Shown: positions 1-8,854, counted from the first letter of the stretch. The stretch is DNA of 64,000 bases from Peptococcaceae bacterium (GCA_017399005.1 JAFQEO010000009.1:62001-126000); one strand, 5' to 3'. Made by a program: numbers and translations. Notes: generated by a model not told the origin, from the letters alone.

Positions 1-837
1 AATTACTTTTTCCCCATTCAGTGTTACGATTGACTCTTCATCCGATAAGCCAACCTGAATATCCACCACATCACCAAGGCGTACAGTGCCGCCGGTCGGC
101 AGACTCACCTGAGTGTCTGCCAGCTGTTCTATCGTTTCATACTGCCCCAGTGTACGCACCAGAATTTCCTGTGTACCCTGTGTTATATATCCGCCCGGAT
201 GGTTTGCATTCTCGCCCATGACAATCTGAGTAATGGTACCGCTGTTTAACCCATAAGCACTCAATTTATACGGGTCAGCTGTAATGCTTACCTGCTGATC
301 ACGCCCACCGGACACATCGACAGAGGCAACCCCTTCAATACGTTCCAGACGCGGAGCAACTTTGTCTTCTACAATTTTTTTGATGTCTTCCAGACTTCGT
401 TCCCCGCTGACACCCAGCGTGATAATCGGCATACTGTTAATATCCAGTTTCAGAATTGTAATATCCTGCGCCTCTTCCGGAAGTATCATCTTGGCAAATT
501 CCAGTGCATCACGCACATCATTGGTTGCCGAATCCAGATTAGTTCCATAGTCAAACATAATCATAACAACAGAACTGCCGGCAGAGCTGATAGATGTAAT
601 ACCACTCATCCCGGAAATACTGGCCATAGAACTTTCTAACGGTTTGGTAACACGCTCTTCTACTTCTTCCGGCCCCGCACCATCATAGTTGGTCATAACG
701 GCCATAATCGGCAGATCCATTTTCGGCATTAGGTCGATAGACATTCGGGTGAAAGAAACCACCCCGAATAAAATCAGCACCAGTGCCGCCATGGCAATGG
801 TAACCGGCCGTTTTACGGAAAATTTACCAATATTCAC
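1..837 (-). CDS. RND-family efflux permease, N-terminal part (cut by window edge)
   Basis: The first 279 residues of an AcrB/HAE1-type inner-membrane pump can be read; the 3' end lies outside the window. It starts at a GTG (837) 11 nt after the adaptor stop codon, behind a GAGGTG ribosome site. An opening NIGKFSVKRPV segment leads into one hydrophobic helix (about residues 12-30). A typical periplasmic porter domain follows, with MPKMDLP and GAGPEEVEERVTKPLE motifs. RND pumps use the proton gradient to export drugs, detergents or metabolites together with an adaptor and, in diderms, an outer-membrane channel. No TolC-like gene is visible here. The family is clear; the substrate is unknown. 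Confidence 0.93.
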   Translation of the reverse strand, partial: MNIGKFSVKRPVTIAMAALVLILFGVVSFTRMSIDLMPKMDLPIMAVMTNYDGAGPEEVEERVTKPLESSMASISGMSGITSISSAGSSVVMIMFDYGTNLDSATNDVRDALEFAKMILPEEAQDITILKLDINSMPIITLGVSGERSLEDIKKIVEDKVAPRLERIEGVASVDVSGGRDQQVSITADPYKLSAYGLNSGTITQIVMGENANHPGGYITQGTQEILVRTLGQYETIEQLADTQVSLPTGGTVRLGDVVDIQVGLSDEESIVTLNGEKVI

Positions 838-848
838 GACCAATCACC

Positions 849-2024
849 TCACTCTGTTTTTTCTGCCGCTGCATCTTCTCCGTCAGCAGACTGTTCTTCT
901 GCATCTTCTGTATCAGCTGCATCTGTTTTACCATCCAGATTCAGCTCCTGTTCTACACCGTCCAGTGTGATAACGGTTACCGGTTCCCCTTCTACAAGGT
1001 TGCCGTTCCCTTTCACTACAATTTTGTCACCGGCTTTCAGGCCTTCGGTAACGACATAATTATCACCATCGTTGATACCCAGCGTCAGCTGCACTTCTTT
1101 TACAGTGCCGTCTTCCTGTGTAATAAACGCAATTGGTTTTGCTTCTTTATAAACAATGGCATCTACCGGAATAACCAGCACATCCTCCGCACGGTCAACT
1201 ACAACCTGCACTTCGGCATACATCCCGGCTACCAGAGCATCATCTTTATTGTTCATAGCAATGGTAATTGGATATGCTTTGGTCTGCGTATTCATCACTT
1301 TGCTGATTTCTGTAATGGTGCCGCTCATCCACTGGTCCGAAACAGAATTGATTTTCAGCAGAACTTCCTGTCCGATTTTAATTTTGCTTACATTCTGCTC
1401 GTTAATCCCTGCAGAGATTTCCAGTGTATCCACATTGGCAATCTCAAACATTGGCGAGCTGGCAGTTGCATAGGAACCCACATTGGCATTTACCATGGTT
1501 ACTGTCCCGCTGATTGGTGCCGTTACTGTGGCATAATCCATAGCCATCTGTGCCTGGCGCAGTGTATTATTCGCATTTTCGTAAGCCATTTTCAGCTGAT
1601 TTAAGTCGCTCTGGCTCACAGCACCCAGCTCAAACAGCTGTTTTGCGTTTTCGTAATTGGTATAGGCATTGTCATAAGCCATCTGTGCATTGCTCAGATT
1701 GATTGCAGTTGCTTCATTATCCAGCTGTGCCAGCACCTGCCCCGCCTGTACTTTATCGCCCACTTTTACGTTGACTGCTTTAATCTGCTCCATACCGCTT
1801 ACTTTGGCAATAACATGCACGGTATTTTCCGCAGCAGTCAGACCGCCCAGTGTAATCAGCTTGTCAAAATCCTGCACTTCTACGGTTTCTACATCAACCG
1901 GAACACGAGATACTACCTCCTCCTGTTTCGCTGCATCCTGCGAACCGCAGCCGCATACTGTTGACATCAGAAGAAAACCGCCCAGCGTTAACGCCGCAAT
2001 TTTTCTTGTTGTCTGTTTTTCCAT
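849..2024 (-). CDS. RND efflux periplasmic adaptor (HlyD/AcrA-type lipoprotein)
   Basis: This 391-residue membrane-fusion protein bridges the RND pump encoded directly downstream to the outer layers of the envelope. The N-terminus has a lipoprotein signal ending STVCGC. It is followed by a beta-barrel/lipoyl half-motif (KVGDKVQAGQVLAQLD), a coiled-coil region at about residues 105-160 (NAQMAYDNAYTNYENAKQL), and the second lipoyl half (TAPISGTVTMVNANVGSYA). The acidic tail (about 365-391, rich in D/E/A) is probably a disordered extension. The start has a GGAGG site 8 nt upstream. The adaptor and pump form an operon behind a promoter carrying a TetR-type palindrome. Family assignment is secure; the cargo is not known. 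Confidence 0.95.
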   Translation of the reverse strand: MEKQTTRKIAALTLGGFLLMSTVCGCGSQDAAKQEEVVSRVPVDVETVEVQDFDKLITLGGLTAAENTVHVIAKVSGMEQIKAVNVKVGDKVQAGQVLAQLDNEATAINLSNAQMAYDNAYTNYENAKQLFELGAVSQSDLNQLKMAYENANNTLRQAQMAMDYATVTAPISGTVTMVNANVGSYATASSPMFEIANVDTLEISAGINEQNVSKIKIGQEVLLKINSVSDQWMSGTITEISKVMNTQTKAYPITIAMNNKDDALVAGMYAEVQVVVDRAEDVLVIPVDAIVYKEAKPIAFITQEDGTVKEVQLTLGINDGDNYVVTEGLKAGDKIVVKGNGNLVEGEPVTVITLDGVEQELNLDGKTDAADTEDAEEQSADGEDAAAEKTE

Positions 2025-2046
2025 GGTCTTTCCTCCATATCCGTTT

Positions 2047-2070
2047 ATTATAGACTGACTGGTCAGTCAA
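2047..2070 (-). promoter_or_regulatory. Promoter of the RND efflux operon with TetR-type operator
   Basis: A perfect -10 TATAAT (2047-2052, minus strand) abuts a palindrome at 2053-2068 with 7-bp arms GACTGAC/GTCAGTC separated by 2 bp. The palindrome fills the space between -10 and -35, the usual place for a repressor site. Its sequence resembles operators of TetR/AcrR-family repressors of efflux pumps. No tetR gene is in the window, so the repressor must be elsewhere; this part is inference. Confidence 0.75.
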
Positions 2071-2164
2071 TTTTTCTGATTATTATAATAATACAATCCG
2101 GTTCAAAAAACAATGCCTATGAAAAAAATGTAAGAATCTCTTATAAGTTTTTTAACAGAAAAGA

Positions 2165-2205
2165 AACCGTGCAGAAAACACTGATTTCAGTTCTTCTGCA
2201 CGGTT
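2165..2205 (-). terminator. Rho-independent terminator after dapL
   Basis: An 11-bp stem (AACCGTGCAGA paired with TCTGCACGGTT) is followed on the minus strand by a T-rich run (TTCTTTT). It lies 50 nt past the dapL stop codon and insulates dapL from the efflux operon. Confidence 0.85.
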
Positions 2206-2255
2206 CGTTTAAGATGTTATTAATACTATTTTCTCAAATAATTATTCTTGCATAC

Positions 2256-3440
2256 TTATTTTTTCAGAGCCGCTTTAATACGTTCCACAGCTTCTTTGGT
2301 ATTATCGCGGTCGCCAAATGCAGTTAAGCGGAAGAACCCTTCCCCGTTTTCACCAAAACCGGCACCTGGAGTCCCAACCACATTCGCATTTTCCAGCAGG
2401 AAGTCAAAGAATTCCCAGGAGCCCATGCCGTTTGGACACTGCAGCCAGATATATGGAGAGTTTACACCGCCGGTGTACCAGATGCCCAGTTCATCCAGTG
2501 CATCCGCAATAATTTTTGCGTTTTCCTTGTAATAAGCCAGTGCTTCGTGAATCTGTTTCTGACCTTCTTCGGTAAAGACAGCCTCTGCCCCGCGCTGTAC
2601 AATATATGGCACGCCGTTGAATTTGGTGGTCTGACGGCGCAGCCACAGTTTATTCAGGCTCTGGCCGCCCCGTTCCAGTTCCATTGGTACAACGGTATAG
2701 CCGCAGCGGGTACCGGTAAAACCGGCTGTTTTAGAGAAAGAGCAGAACTCAATCGCACATTTGCGAGCGCCTTCAATCTCAAAAATGCTTCTTGGCAGAG
2801 CCTCATCTGCCACAAACACTTCATATGCAGCGTCAAACAGAATCACTGCATCGTTGGCGATGGCATAATCCACCCAGGCTTTCAGCTGTTCTTTGTTGTA
2901 CACAGCACCGGTCGGATTGTTTGGAGAACACATATAAATAATGTCTGCATGTACATCGGCATCCGGCATAGCCAGGAAGCCGTTTTCTGCATTGGCATTC
3001 ATAAATTTCACTTCACGGCCTGCCATCACGTTGGTATCCACATAAACCGGATATACAGGGTCTGGAATCAGCACAATATTATCCTGTGCGAAAATATCCA
3101 GAATATTCCCTACGTCACTTTTTGCACCGTCGCTGATGAAAATCTCATCCAGTTCCAGTTTTGTATCACGTTTAGCATAGTAGGCCTGAATGGCTGCTTT
3201 CAGGAAATCATAACCCTGTTCCGGGCCGTAACCGCGGAAGGTTTCTTTTACACCCATTTCATCCACTGCTTTATGCATCGCATCAGTAACCGCCGGGCAT
3301 AACGGTTTGGTTACATCACCAATCCCCAGTTTAATTACTTTTTTATCCGGATTTGCCGCCTGATATTCTCTTGTTTTTCTGTTTACTGTTGCAAATAAAT
3401 AACTGTCTTTCAGGTTCAGGTAGTTTTCATTGATTTTCAT
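2256..3440 (-). CDS. dapL: LL-diaminopimelate aminotransferase
   Basis: This enzyme converts tetrahydrodipicolinate directly to LL-diaminopimelate using glutamate as amino donor (EC 2.6.1.83), the short branch of lysine and peptidoglycan-precursor synthesis. The 394 residues match the family length. Typical segments are visible: [13 protein letters not shown] near the start, [24 protein letters not shown], the PLP-binding [10 protein letters not shown], and the lysine region [13 protein letters not shown]. The start has an ATGGAGGG site. It sits downstream of an ANTAR protein gene on the same strand and ends in a strong terminator. No other dap genes are nearby, which fits the DapL route needing fewer enzymes. 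Confidence 0.96.
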   Translation of the reverse strand: MKINENYLNLKDSYLFATVNRKTREYQAANPDKKVIKLGIGDVTKPLCPAVTDAMHKAVDEMGVKETFRGYGPEQGYDFLKAAIQAYYAKRDTKLELDEIFISDGAKSDVGNILDIFAQDNIVLIPDPVYPVYVDTNVMAGREVKFMNANAENGFLAMPDADVHADIIYMCSPNNPTGAVYNKEQLKAWVDYAIANDAVILFDAAYEVFVADEALPRSIFEIEGARKCAIEFCSFSKTAGFTGTRCGYTVVPMELERGGQSLNKLWLRRQTTKFNGVPYIVQRGAEAVFTEEGQKQIHEALAYYKENAKIIADALDELGIWYTGGVNSPYIWLQCPNGMGSWEFFDFLLENANVVGTPGAGFGENGEGFFRLTAFGDRDNTKEAVERIKAALKK

Positions 3441-3498
3441 AGAAACCCTCCATCTATCTTTTCATATTTCTGCAGAAAACTTCTGCGTGTTTCACCAG

Positions 3499-4065
3499 TT
3501 ACGTTTCGTAGGTGTTAATAATCCCCTCTGCGACTTCCCGTTTGGAAATACGCAGATCCATAGCCTGTTTTTCAATATAATGATGCGCCTGCGGTTCTGA
3601 TAATTTCAGCACCTGCATCAAAAGCAGTTTGGCACGGTTTAGCAGCTTGGCATCCTGAATCTGACGGTTCAGATTGCCTTTTTCCTCCTGCAGTTTATTC
3701 AGTCGCTGCTGCTGTATGCGGATACATTGCAGTGTCTGAAGGAAAACCGCCCGCTTCAGCGGTTTTGGTATCATATAGATACCGGTACTGCCAATTCTCT
3801 CATATACTGCGTCCACATGCTCCGGTTTCACCAGAAGGATTACATCGGCCTCTTTGCTGTGTGCCATCCGGGCAATCGCCTCACCATGTTCATCGGTCAG
3901 CGGTGCATTCACAATCACCAGATTAAACCGCTGTTCTTCCAGAAGTCGGCGAGCTTCCGCTCCGCAATCTGCACTGGCAGTAATGGTCAACCCTTTTTCC
4001 TGAAGTAATTGCTGCAGTAAATGCAGCCCCTGTTCTGTTCCAGCGACTGTTAAAATCTGTTCCAT
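3499..4065 (-). CDS. ANTAR-domain RNA-binding antiterminator with degenerate receiver domain
   Basis: This 188-residue protein has an N-terminal CheY-like fold (about 1-120) and a C-terminal ANTAR domain (about 130-188: AKLLNRAKLLLMQVL, SEPQAHHYIEKQAMD, SKREVAEGII). ANTAR proteins bind paired hexaloop hairpins in mRNA leaders to prevent termination. The expected phospho-acceptor aspartate is replaced: the strand reads NLVIVNAPL where active receivers have a D. It is therefore probably a pseudo-receiver sensing something other than phosphate. I chose the ATG at 4065 because AGGAGGG lies just upstream; a longer reading frame upstream lacks such a site. It is transcribed toward dapL. Its RNA target was not found. 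Confidence 0.85.
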   Translation of the reverse strand: MEQILTVAGTEQGLHLLQQLLQEKGLTITASADCGAEARRLLEEQRFNLVIVNAPLTDEHGEAIARMAHSKEADVILLVKPEHVDAVYERIGSTGIYMIPKPLKRAVFLQTLQCIRIQQQRLNKLQEEKGNLNRQIQDAKLLNRAKLLLMQVLKLSEPQAHHYIEKQAMDLRISKREVAEGIINTYET

Positions 4066-4101
4066 ACAGCAATCCCTCCTCCGGTAGTTTTTCTGTATTT
4101 T

Positions 4102-4130
4102 ATTATACCGGAAAAACGACGGACTGTCAT
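4102..4130 (-). promoter_or_regulatory. Promoter for the ANTAR gene
   Basis: On the minus strand ATGACA (4125-4130), a 17-bp spacer and a perfect TATAAT (4102-4107) lie 37 nt before the ATG. A further TTGACA-17-TAAACT pair lies upstream near 4195. Confidence 0.65.
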
Positions 4131-4244
4131 CTTGAAAACAGAAAAACTGCTTTCCTGACACCCATCAAAAAGTTTATCTGTCTTATCAGGCAATGTCAAT
4201 TTGTTTTCAAAATGTATATTGTATTTAAATTGTATCTGCAAAAA

Positions 4245-4268
4245 ACGGGCCTCTTTATAGAAGCCCGT
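4245..4268 (-). terminator. Terminator after isocitrate dehydrogenase
   Basis: ACGGGC/GCCCGT stem with a short loop, followed on the minus strand by six T residues. It ends the Re-citrate synthase-aconitase-isocitrate dehydrogenase transcript. Confidence 0.85.
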
Positions 4269-4303
4269 CTTAAAAACATAAACAATACTCATTTCACCAG
4301 AAT

Positions 4304-5299
4304 TTATTTCATATTTGCAATAACCGCTTCCGTAAACGCTTTGCAACCCAGAGTGCCGCCCAGTTCACCGGTCATTTTTCCAGCTGCAAAACATGCTGCC
4401 ACTGCATCTTCAATGCGCTGTCCTTCCTCTTTCATTCCCAGGTGTTTTAGCATCATCGCAGAAGACAGAATCGCCGATGTCGGGTTTGCCAGGTCTTTGC
4501 CTGCAATATCAGGAGCCGAACCGTGTACCGCTTCAAATACAGCAACACCCTCCCCGATGTTGGCACCAGGTGCTACACCTAAGCCGCCAACCAGAGCGCT
4601 GCCCAAATCAGAAATAATATCCCCGTACAGGTTTGGTGCCACCAGTACATCATAAGCATATGGATTCAAAGCCAGATCCATACATGCCGCATCGATAATT
4701 TTATCGTTGAACGCGATATCCGGATATCCCTGGGCCACTTCTTTTGCACAATTCAGGAACAGCCCGTCGGTCAGCTTCATAATGTTAGCTTTATGGATAG
4801 CAGTCACTTTTTTCTTGCCCATATCTTTTGCATAGTCAAATGCATATTTTACGATACGGTCGCTGGCTTTTTTTGTGATAACTTTGGTTGCCTCTGCACG
4901 GCCTTCATCCACCTGTTTTTCAATACCGATATATAAACCTTCTGTATTTTCACGCACGATGGTTAAATCAATATTCTGATACAGCGACTTCACACCCTCA
5001 AAAGAGCGCAGCGGACGCAGATTCACATATAAATCCAGCCGTTTGCGGATTTCCACATTTACACTGCGGAACCCTTTGCCGATTGGTGTGGCAGTCGGGC
5101 CTTTCAGGGCAACACCATTACGAGAAATGCTTTCCAGCACTGCATCGTCAATCGGTTTCCCGTACTTCTCTGCAGCCTCTGCACCAGCCTCCTGCACCTC
5201 CCAGTCTACCTGAGCGCCTGACGCTTCAACAATCGCTTTCGCAGAAGCAATAACCTCTTTCCCGATACCATCACCGTAAATCAATGTAATTGTCTGCAT
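4304..5299 (-). CDS. NAD-type isocitrate dehydrogenase (isocitrate/isopropylmalate dehydrogenase family)
   Basis: This 331-residue beta-decarboxylating dehydrogenase oxidises isocitrate to 2-oxoglutarate. GDGIGKEV at the N-terminus, the substrate loop GKGFRSVNVEIRKRLDLYVNLRP, RENTEGLYIGIE, the K-x-NI motif HKANIMKL and the metal aspartates in LVAPNLYGDIISDL are all visible. The serine in FRSVNVEIRK is the residue that contacts isocitrate's carboxylate in ICDHs, which argues against isopropylmalate dehydrogenase, as does the neighbouring aconitase. The short length fits NAD-dependent forms. It is third in the operon with Re-citrate synthase and aconitase, separated from aconitase by a 121-bp hairpin repeat. 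The product feeds glutamate synthesis in anaerobes with an incomplete TCA cycle. Confidence 0.88.
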   Translation of the reverse strand: MQTITLIYGDGIGKEVIASAKAIVEASGAQVDWEVQEAGAEAAEKYGKPIDDAVLESISRNGVALKGPTATPIGKGFRSVNVEIRKRLDLYVNLRPLRSFEGVKSLYQNIDLTIVRENTEGLYIGIEKQVDEGRAEATKVITKKASDRIVKYAFDYAKDMGKKKVTAIHKANIMKLTDGLFLNCAKEVAQGYPDIAFNDKIIDAACMDLALNPYAYDVLVAPNLYGDIISDLGSALVGGLGVAPGANIGEGVAVFEAVHGSAPDIAGKDLANPTSAILSSAMMLKHLGMKEEGQRIEDAVAACFAAGKMTGELGGTLGCKAFTEAVIANMK

Positions 5300-5354
5300 A
5301 ATATAACCTCTCTTCTATTCCAGTTATAACAATTTTATGTGTATGCTCATGCAA

Positions 5355-5475
5355 GTAACGTCGAAAAATTTTTACATCGCAAGGCGGCTTTTGCTTTTTC
5401 AGCGACGCGTACTAAAGGTACGCAAGGCGAGAAAAAGCAAAAACAACACAGCGATGTAGAAATTTAACACGTTAC
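5355..5475. repeat. Dispersed intercistronic long-hairpin element, copy A
   Basis: An imperfect inverted repeat fills the acn-icd gap and touches the acn stop codon. Nested pairs are GTAACG/CGTTAC at the ends, TACATCGC/GCGATGTA, a 12-bp pair TTTTGCTTTTTC/GAAAAAGCAAAA, and GCGTAC/GTACGC at the tip. Conserved unpaired blocks (AAGGCGGC, AGCGAC, CAAGGCG, AACAACRCAG) recur in copy B at 31971-32072. Both copies have the same orientation relative to the flanking genes. I do not recognise a named family. Confidence 0.85.
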
Positions 5476-7407
5476 CTATTTTTCATTTTTTATAGACGTC
5501 AGCAGACCTCCACCCAACAGCAGCGCTTCCTGTCTGTCACCTAATTCGATATTCAGTTCTACGACTGCGCCTGTAGATTTGTTTGTCATGGTCACTTTAC
5601 CGGCTTTAATCTGTTCAATCAGGCCGTCAAATGCCAGTTCATCTCCTTCGTGGATGTTATCATAATCAGCAGGGTTGGCAAATGTCAGCGGAATGATACC
5701 GTTATTCACCAGATTCTGTTTATGAATGCGGGCAAAGGATTTTGCCACAACGGCTTTCACACCCAGATATAATGGAGCCAGTGCCGCATGTTCACGGCTG
5801 GAACCCTGTCCGTAGTTGTCGCCTGCCACAATGATACCGCCGCCGTTGGCTTTTGCTTTTGCAGGGAAATCTGCATCACTTGGAGTCAGGCAGAATTCTG
5901 CCAGATGCGGAATGTTGGAGCGATATGGCAGTAAGGACGCATTGGAAGGCATAATATGGTCAGTGGTGATATTATCTTCCAGCACGGTCAACACTTTTGC
6001 GCTGAATGCATCCTGTGGAGGAACTGCTGCAGGAACACCTTTGATGTTTGGCCCTTTTACCAGTTCGGTTTTCCCGATATAATCCTCGTTTGGCGCAATC
6101 AGCAGATTATCATCAATTTCAAATTTTTCCGGTACTTTTGCTTCTGCAAATGCTTCGATGCCGCTTGGGTCTGTAATCACACCGGCAACAGCGGAAGCGA
6201 TTGCGGTTTCCGGACTTACCAGATATACATCGGCAGATTTTGTACCGCTGCGACCATAGAAGTTACGGTTAAAGGTGCGCAGCGATTTCCCGTTGTTGCA
6301 AGGTGCCTGACCCATGCCGATGCAAGGACCGCAGCCGCATTCCAGCACGCGGGCACCTGCTTCCAGGAAAATAGACAGCAGCCCGTCATCTGCCAGACGT
6401 TTTAAAATCTGACGGGAACCCGGGGAGATTACCAGAGAAATATTTTCATTTACTTTTTTGCCTTTCAGCAGCATCGCACATTTTGCCAGATCCAGATAAG
6501 AAGAGTTGGTGCAGCTGCCGATAGCTACCTGCTGAATCACTTCACCGGCCAGTTCGCTGACAGCCACTACTTTATCCGGGCTGTGCGGACATGCCACCAT
6601 TGGAACCAGTTCATCCAGATTTACTTCAATTGTTTTAAAATATGCTGCATCTTCATCGGCAGCCAGAGGCTGATATGCATCTTCTCTGCCCATGGATTTC
6701 AGGAATTCTCTTGTGATTTCATCACTCGGGAAAACAGATGTGGTAGCACCCAGTTCCGCCCCCATATTAGTGATGGTTGCACGTTCCGGTACACTCAGTG
6801 TTTTTACACCGTCACCGGTATATTCATAAACTTTATTTACACCGCCTTTTACGGTTTCCTGCTGCAGTACATACAGAATAATATCTTTAGCAGATACCCC
6901 TGCACGCAGTTTGCCTGTGAGACGAACTTCAATCACTTCCGGCATCTGAATATAATAGCTGCGCCCTGCCATTGCAGCAGCAACGTCCACGCCGCCGGCA
7001 CCGATTGCCAGCATCCCTAAACCGCCGGCTGTCGGGGTATGACTGTCCGAACCGATTAAGGTATCACCCGGTACCCCGAAGCGTTCCAGATGCACCTGAT
7101 GGCAAATACCGTTCCCCGGTTTGGAGAACCAGATACCGTAGTTTTTCGCCGCACTCTGAATAAACAGATGGTCGTCAAAGTTTTCCGGCCCTGCCTGCAG
7201 CATATTATGGTCGATATAAGCAACGGACAGTTTTGTTTTTACACGGTCAATCTCCATGGCTTCCAGTTCCAGATATGCCATAGTACCGGTAGAATCCTGT
7301 GTTAATGTCTGATCAATTCTTAAACCGATTTCAGTTCCCGGTTTCATTTCCCCGTCTGTGATATGACGGCTGATAATTTTTTCTGTTAAGTTAGCCACGA
7401 TCTCCAC
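5476..7407 (-). CDS. Aconitate hydratase
   Basis: This 643-residue 4Fe-4S enzyme isomerises citrate to isocitrate through cis-aconitate. Cluster ligands are visible as C299 (GSCTNSS) and C359/C362 (CGCGPCIG). The N-terminal half carries DSHTPTAGGLGMLAIGAGG. The C-terminal swivel domain carries NYGQGSSREHAAL. The length is that of the compact single-chain anaerobe/mitochondrial-like forms, not the ~890-residue AcnA/AcnB. The GTG at 7407 overlaps the end of the Re-citrate synthase gene by 17 nt; a second in-frame GTG at 7398 is an alternative start. Overlap implies translational coupling. Confidence 0.94.
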   Translation of the reverse strand: MEIVANLTEKIISRHITDGEMKPGTEIGLRIDQTLTQDSTGTMAYLELEAMEIDRVKTKLSVAYIDHNMLQAGPENFDDHLFIQSAAKNYGIWFSKPGNGICHQVHLERFGVPGDTLIGSDSHTPTAGGLGMLAIGAGGVDVAAAMAGRSYYIQMPEVIEVRLTGKLRAGVSAKDIILYVLQQETVKGGVNKVYEYTGDGVKTLSVPERATITNMGAELGATTSVFPSDEITREFLKSMGREDAYQPLAADEDAAYFKTIEVNLDELVPMVACPHSPDKVVAVSELAGEVIQQVAIGSCTNSSYLDLAKCAMLLKGKKVNENISLVISPGSRQILKRLADDGLLSIFLEAGARVLECGCGPCIGMGQAPCNNGKSLRTFNRNFYGRSGTKSADVYLVSPETAIASAVAGVITDPSGIEAFAEAKVPEKFEIDDNLLIAPNEDYIGKTELVKGPNIKGVPAAVPPQDAFSAKVLTVLEDNITTDHIMPSNASLLPYRSNIPHLAEFCLTPSDADFPAKAKANGGGIIVAGDNYGQGSSREHAALAPLYLGVKAVVAKSFARIHKQNLVNNGIIPLTFANPADYDNIHEGDELAFDGLIEQIKAGKVTMTNKSTGAVVELNIELGDRQEALLLGGGLLTSIKNEK

Positions 7408-8785
7408 AACCCCCTGGGATAATAATATTTTTTAAATCTTCGTCTTTGCCGGTACGCACACTTACGATAAACTTACCAACCAGGAAATGCATTTCACAGT
7501 CGGTAATCGCAGTATTTCGACCGCTTTCGTACTGATGGTCAATCCATGCTTTGATTTTATGAACCAATGGATCTTTCTTGGTGATTTTTTCATCGCCCAG
7601 GAAGCCGTATTCGGCATTAATCCATGCCGCAATCCCTGCATTCCCGGAGAACTGGTTGATTGCGATTCGAATTGGACGATTCAGAACTTTCAGAGTATCT
7701 ACCGAGTTGTAGATATCTTCATGTTTCAGCAGACCATCAGCATGAATCCCTGCTTTAGTCGCATTGAAATCTTCCCCTACAAATGGTGTTTTCGGAGGCA
7801 CCGAATAACGGAACTCACGCTCAAAATAGCGGGCAATCTCGGTCAGGGCGTGAAAGTTCAGCGGATTTTTCGGCTGTTTCAGCTGGGTATATTCTACCAG
7901 CATTGCTTCCAGCGGTGTATTTCCGGTACGTTCCCCGATACCCAGCAGTGTTGTGCTGATGCTGGAGAGACCGTGCAGCCACGCTGCGGAAGAGTTTGCC
8001 ACTGCATAGTAGTAGTCATTATGACCGTGCCATTCCAGCTGAGTGGCATGCACACCGGTTTCTTCTTTTACATGATGCACCAGCCCTGGAACACCGCGAG
8101 GAATCGCCATGCGGCTGAATGGTTTGCCCACACCCAGTGTATCGCACAGACGGAATTTGATTGGCATTCCGGCATCTTTGCCCATTTCATCCAGTGCTTT
8201 AATCAGCGGAATTACAAAATCAAACACATCGGCACGAGTAATATCTTCCAGATGGCAGCGAGGGCGAATCCCTTTTTCCATAATGTTGGCTGCCGCCTCT
8301 AAATACATATTGAAAACTTCTTTACGGGTTTTATTTAATTTCCCGAAAATGTGATAGTCTGAACAGCTCATCAGAACACCGGTTTCTTTGATGCCCATGC
8401 TGGCAGCCAGCGCAATATCATTTGGCAGCGGGCGAATCCAGGTGGTAACTTCCGGAAACCGGTAGTTCAGCGCCTGGCAGCGTTCAATAGCTTCTCTGTC
8501 GCGTTCGCTGTAGATAAAAAACTCACTCTGACGAATAATCCCGTTTTCATTATCCATCAGGTGCATATAAGTGAAAATATCTTCTATCTGTTTTGGAGTA
8601 AACGATTCCATAGACTGCTGCCCGTCACGGAATGTGGTATCGGTTACCCAGATTTCCTCTGGAACATCATAAGGATAGGTTCCTTCAATGAATGCATTCT
8701 TGGGGAAATCATCATATGGGAATGTTCCTTTATATAATCGTGGTTCTGTGACAGACACAGCTCCTTTTGCTTCAAATAAATCCAT
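7391..8785 (-). CDS. Re-face-specific citrate synthase (HMGL/homocitrate-synthase fold)
   Basis: The 464 residues belong to the DRE-TIM metallolyase superfamily: TDTTFRDGQQS near residue 47, the metal histidines in EWHGHNDYYYAV, and GIGERTGNTPLEAML. Overall character matches the Re-citrate synthase known from Clostridium kluyveri and other strict anaerobes, which condenses acetyl-CoA and oxaloacetate with opposite stereochemistry to the common enzyme. Homocitrate synthase or 2-isopropylmalate synthase are the alternatives. The immediate aconitase and isocitrate dehydrogenase genes favour citrate. No classical GltA gene is in the window. The start has a perfect AAGGAGG, and the leader contains a terminator-like hairpin (8812-8854), so expression is probably attenuated. 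Confidence 0.88.
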   Translation of the reverse strand: MDLFEAKGAVSVTEPRLYKGTFPYDDFPKNAFIEGTYPYDVPEEIWVTDTTFRDGQQSMESFTPKQIEDIFTYMHLMDNENGIIRQSEFFIYSERDREAIERCQALNYRFPEVTTWIRPLPNDIALAASMGIKETGVLMSCSDYHIFGKLNKTRKEVFNMYLEAAANIMEKGIRPRCHLEDITRADVFDFVIPLIKALDEMGKDAGMPIKFRLCDTLGVGKPFSRMAIPRGVPGLVHHVKEETGVHATQLEWHGHNDYYYAVANSSAAWLHGLSSISTTLLGIGERTGNTPLEAMLVEYTQLKQPKNPLNFHALTEIARYFEREFRYSVPPKTPFVGEDFNATKAGIHADGLLKHEDIYNSVDTLKVLNRPIRIAINQFSGNAGIAAWINAEYGFLGDEKITKKDPLVHKIKAWIDHQYESGRNTAITDCEMHFLVGKFIVSVRTGKDEDLKNIIIPGGCGDRG

Positions 8786-8811
8786 ACGAGTTCCTCCTTC
8801 AAAATAAAAAA

Positions 8812-8854
8812 CGCCGGAAAAGCAGCATTTGTATATCGTGCCACATTTCCGACG
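8812..8854 (-). promoter_or_regulatory. Attenuator-type terminator hairpin in the Re-citrate synthase leader
   Basis: Between the promoter and the start codon the minus strand forms a 9-bp stem (CGTCGGAAA with TTTCCGGCG, one G-U pair) followed directly by TTTTTTATTTT. A terminator placed inside a leader implies conditional read-through. No T-box consensus is present. A 19-codon ORF (8799-8858) overlaps the hairpin but has no ribosome site. Confidence 0.7.

Noticed and set aside
4304-5299. 3-isopropylmalate dehydrogenase (leuB)
   Set aside because: Substrate-loop serine and the aconitase/Re-citrate synthase neighbours fit isocitrate; no leu genes are adjacent.
7391-8785. 2-isopropylmalate or homocitrate synthase
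   Set aside because: Same superfamily, but the operon with aconitase and isocitrate dehydrogenase and the overall sequence favour Re-citrate synthase; no leuCD or lysine-pathway genes adjoin.
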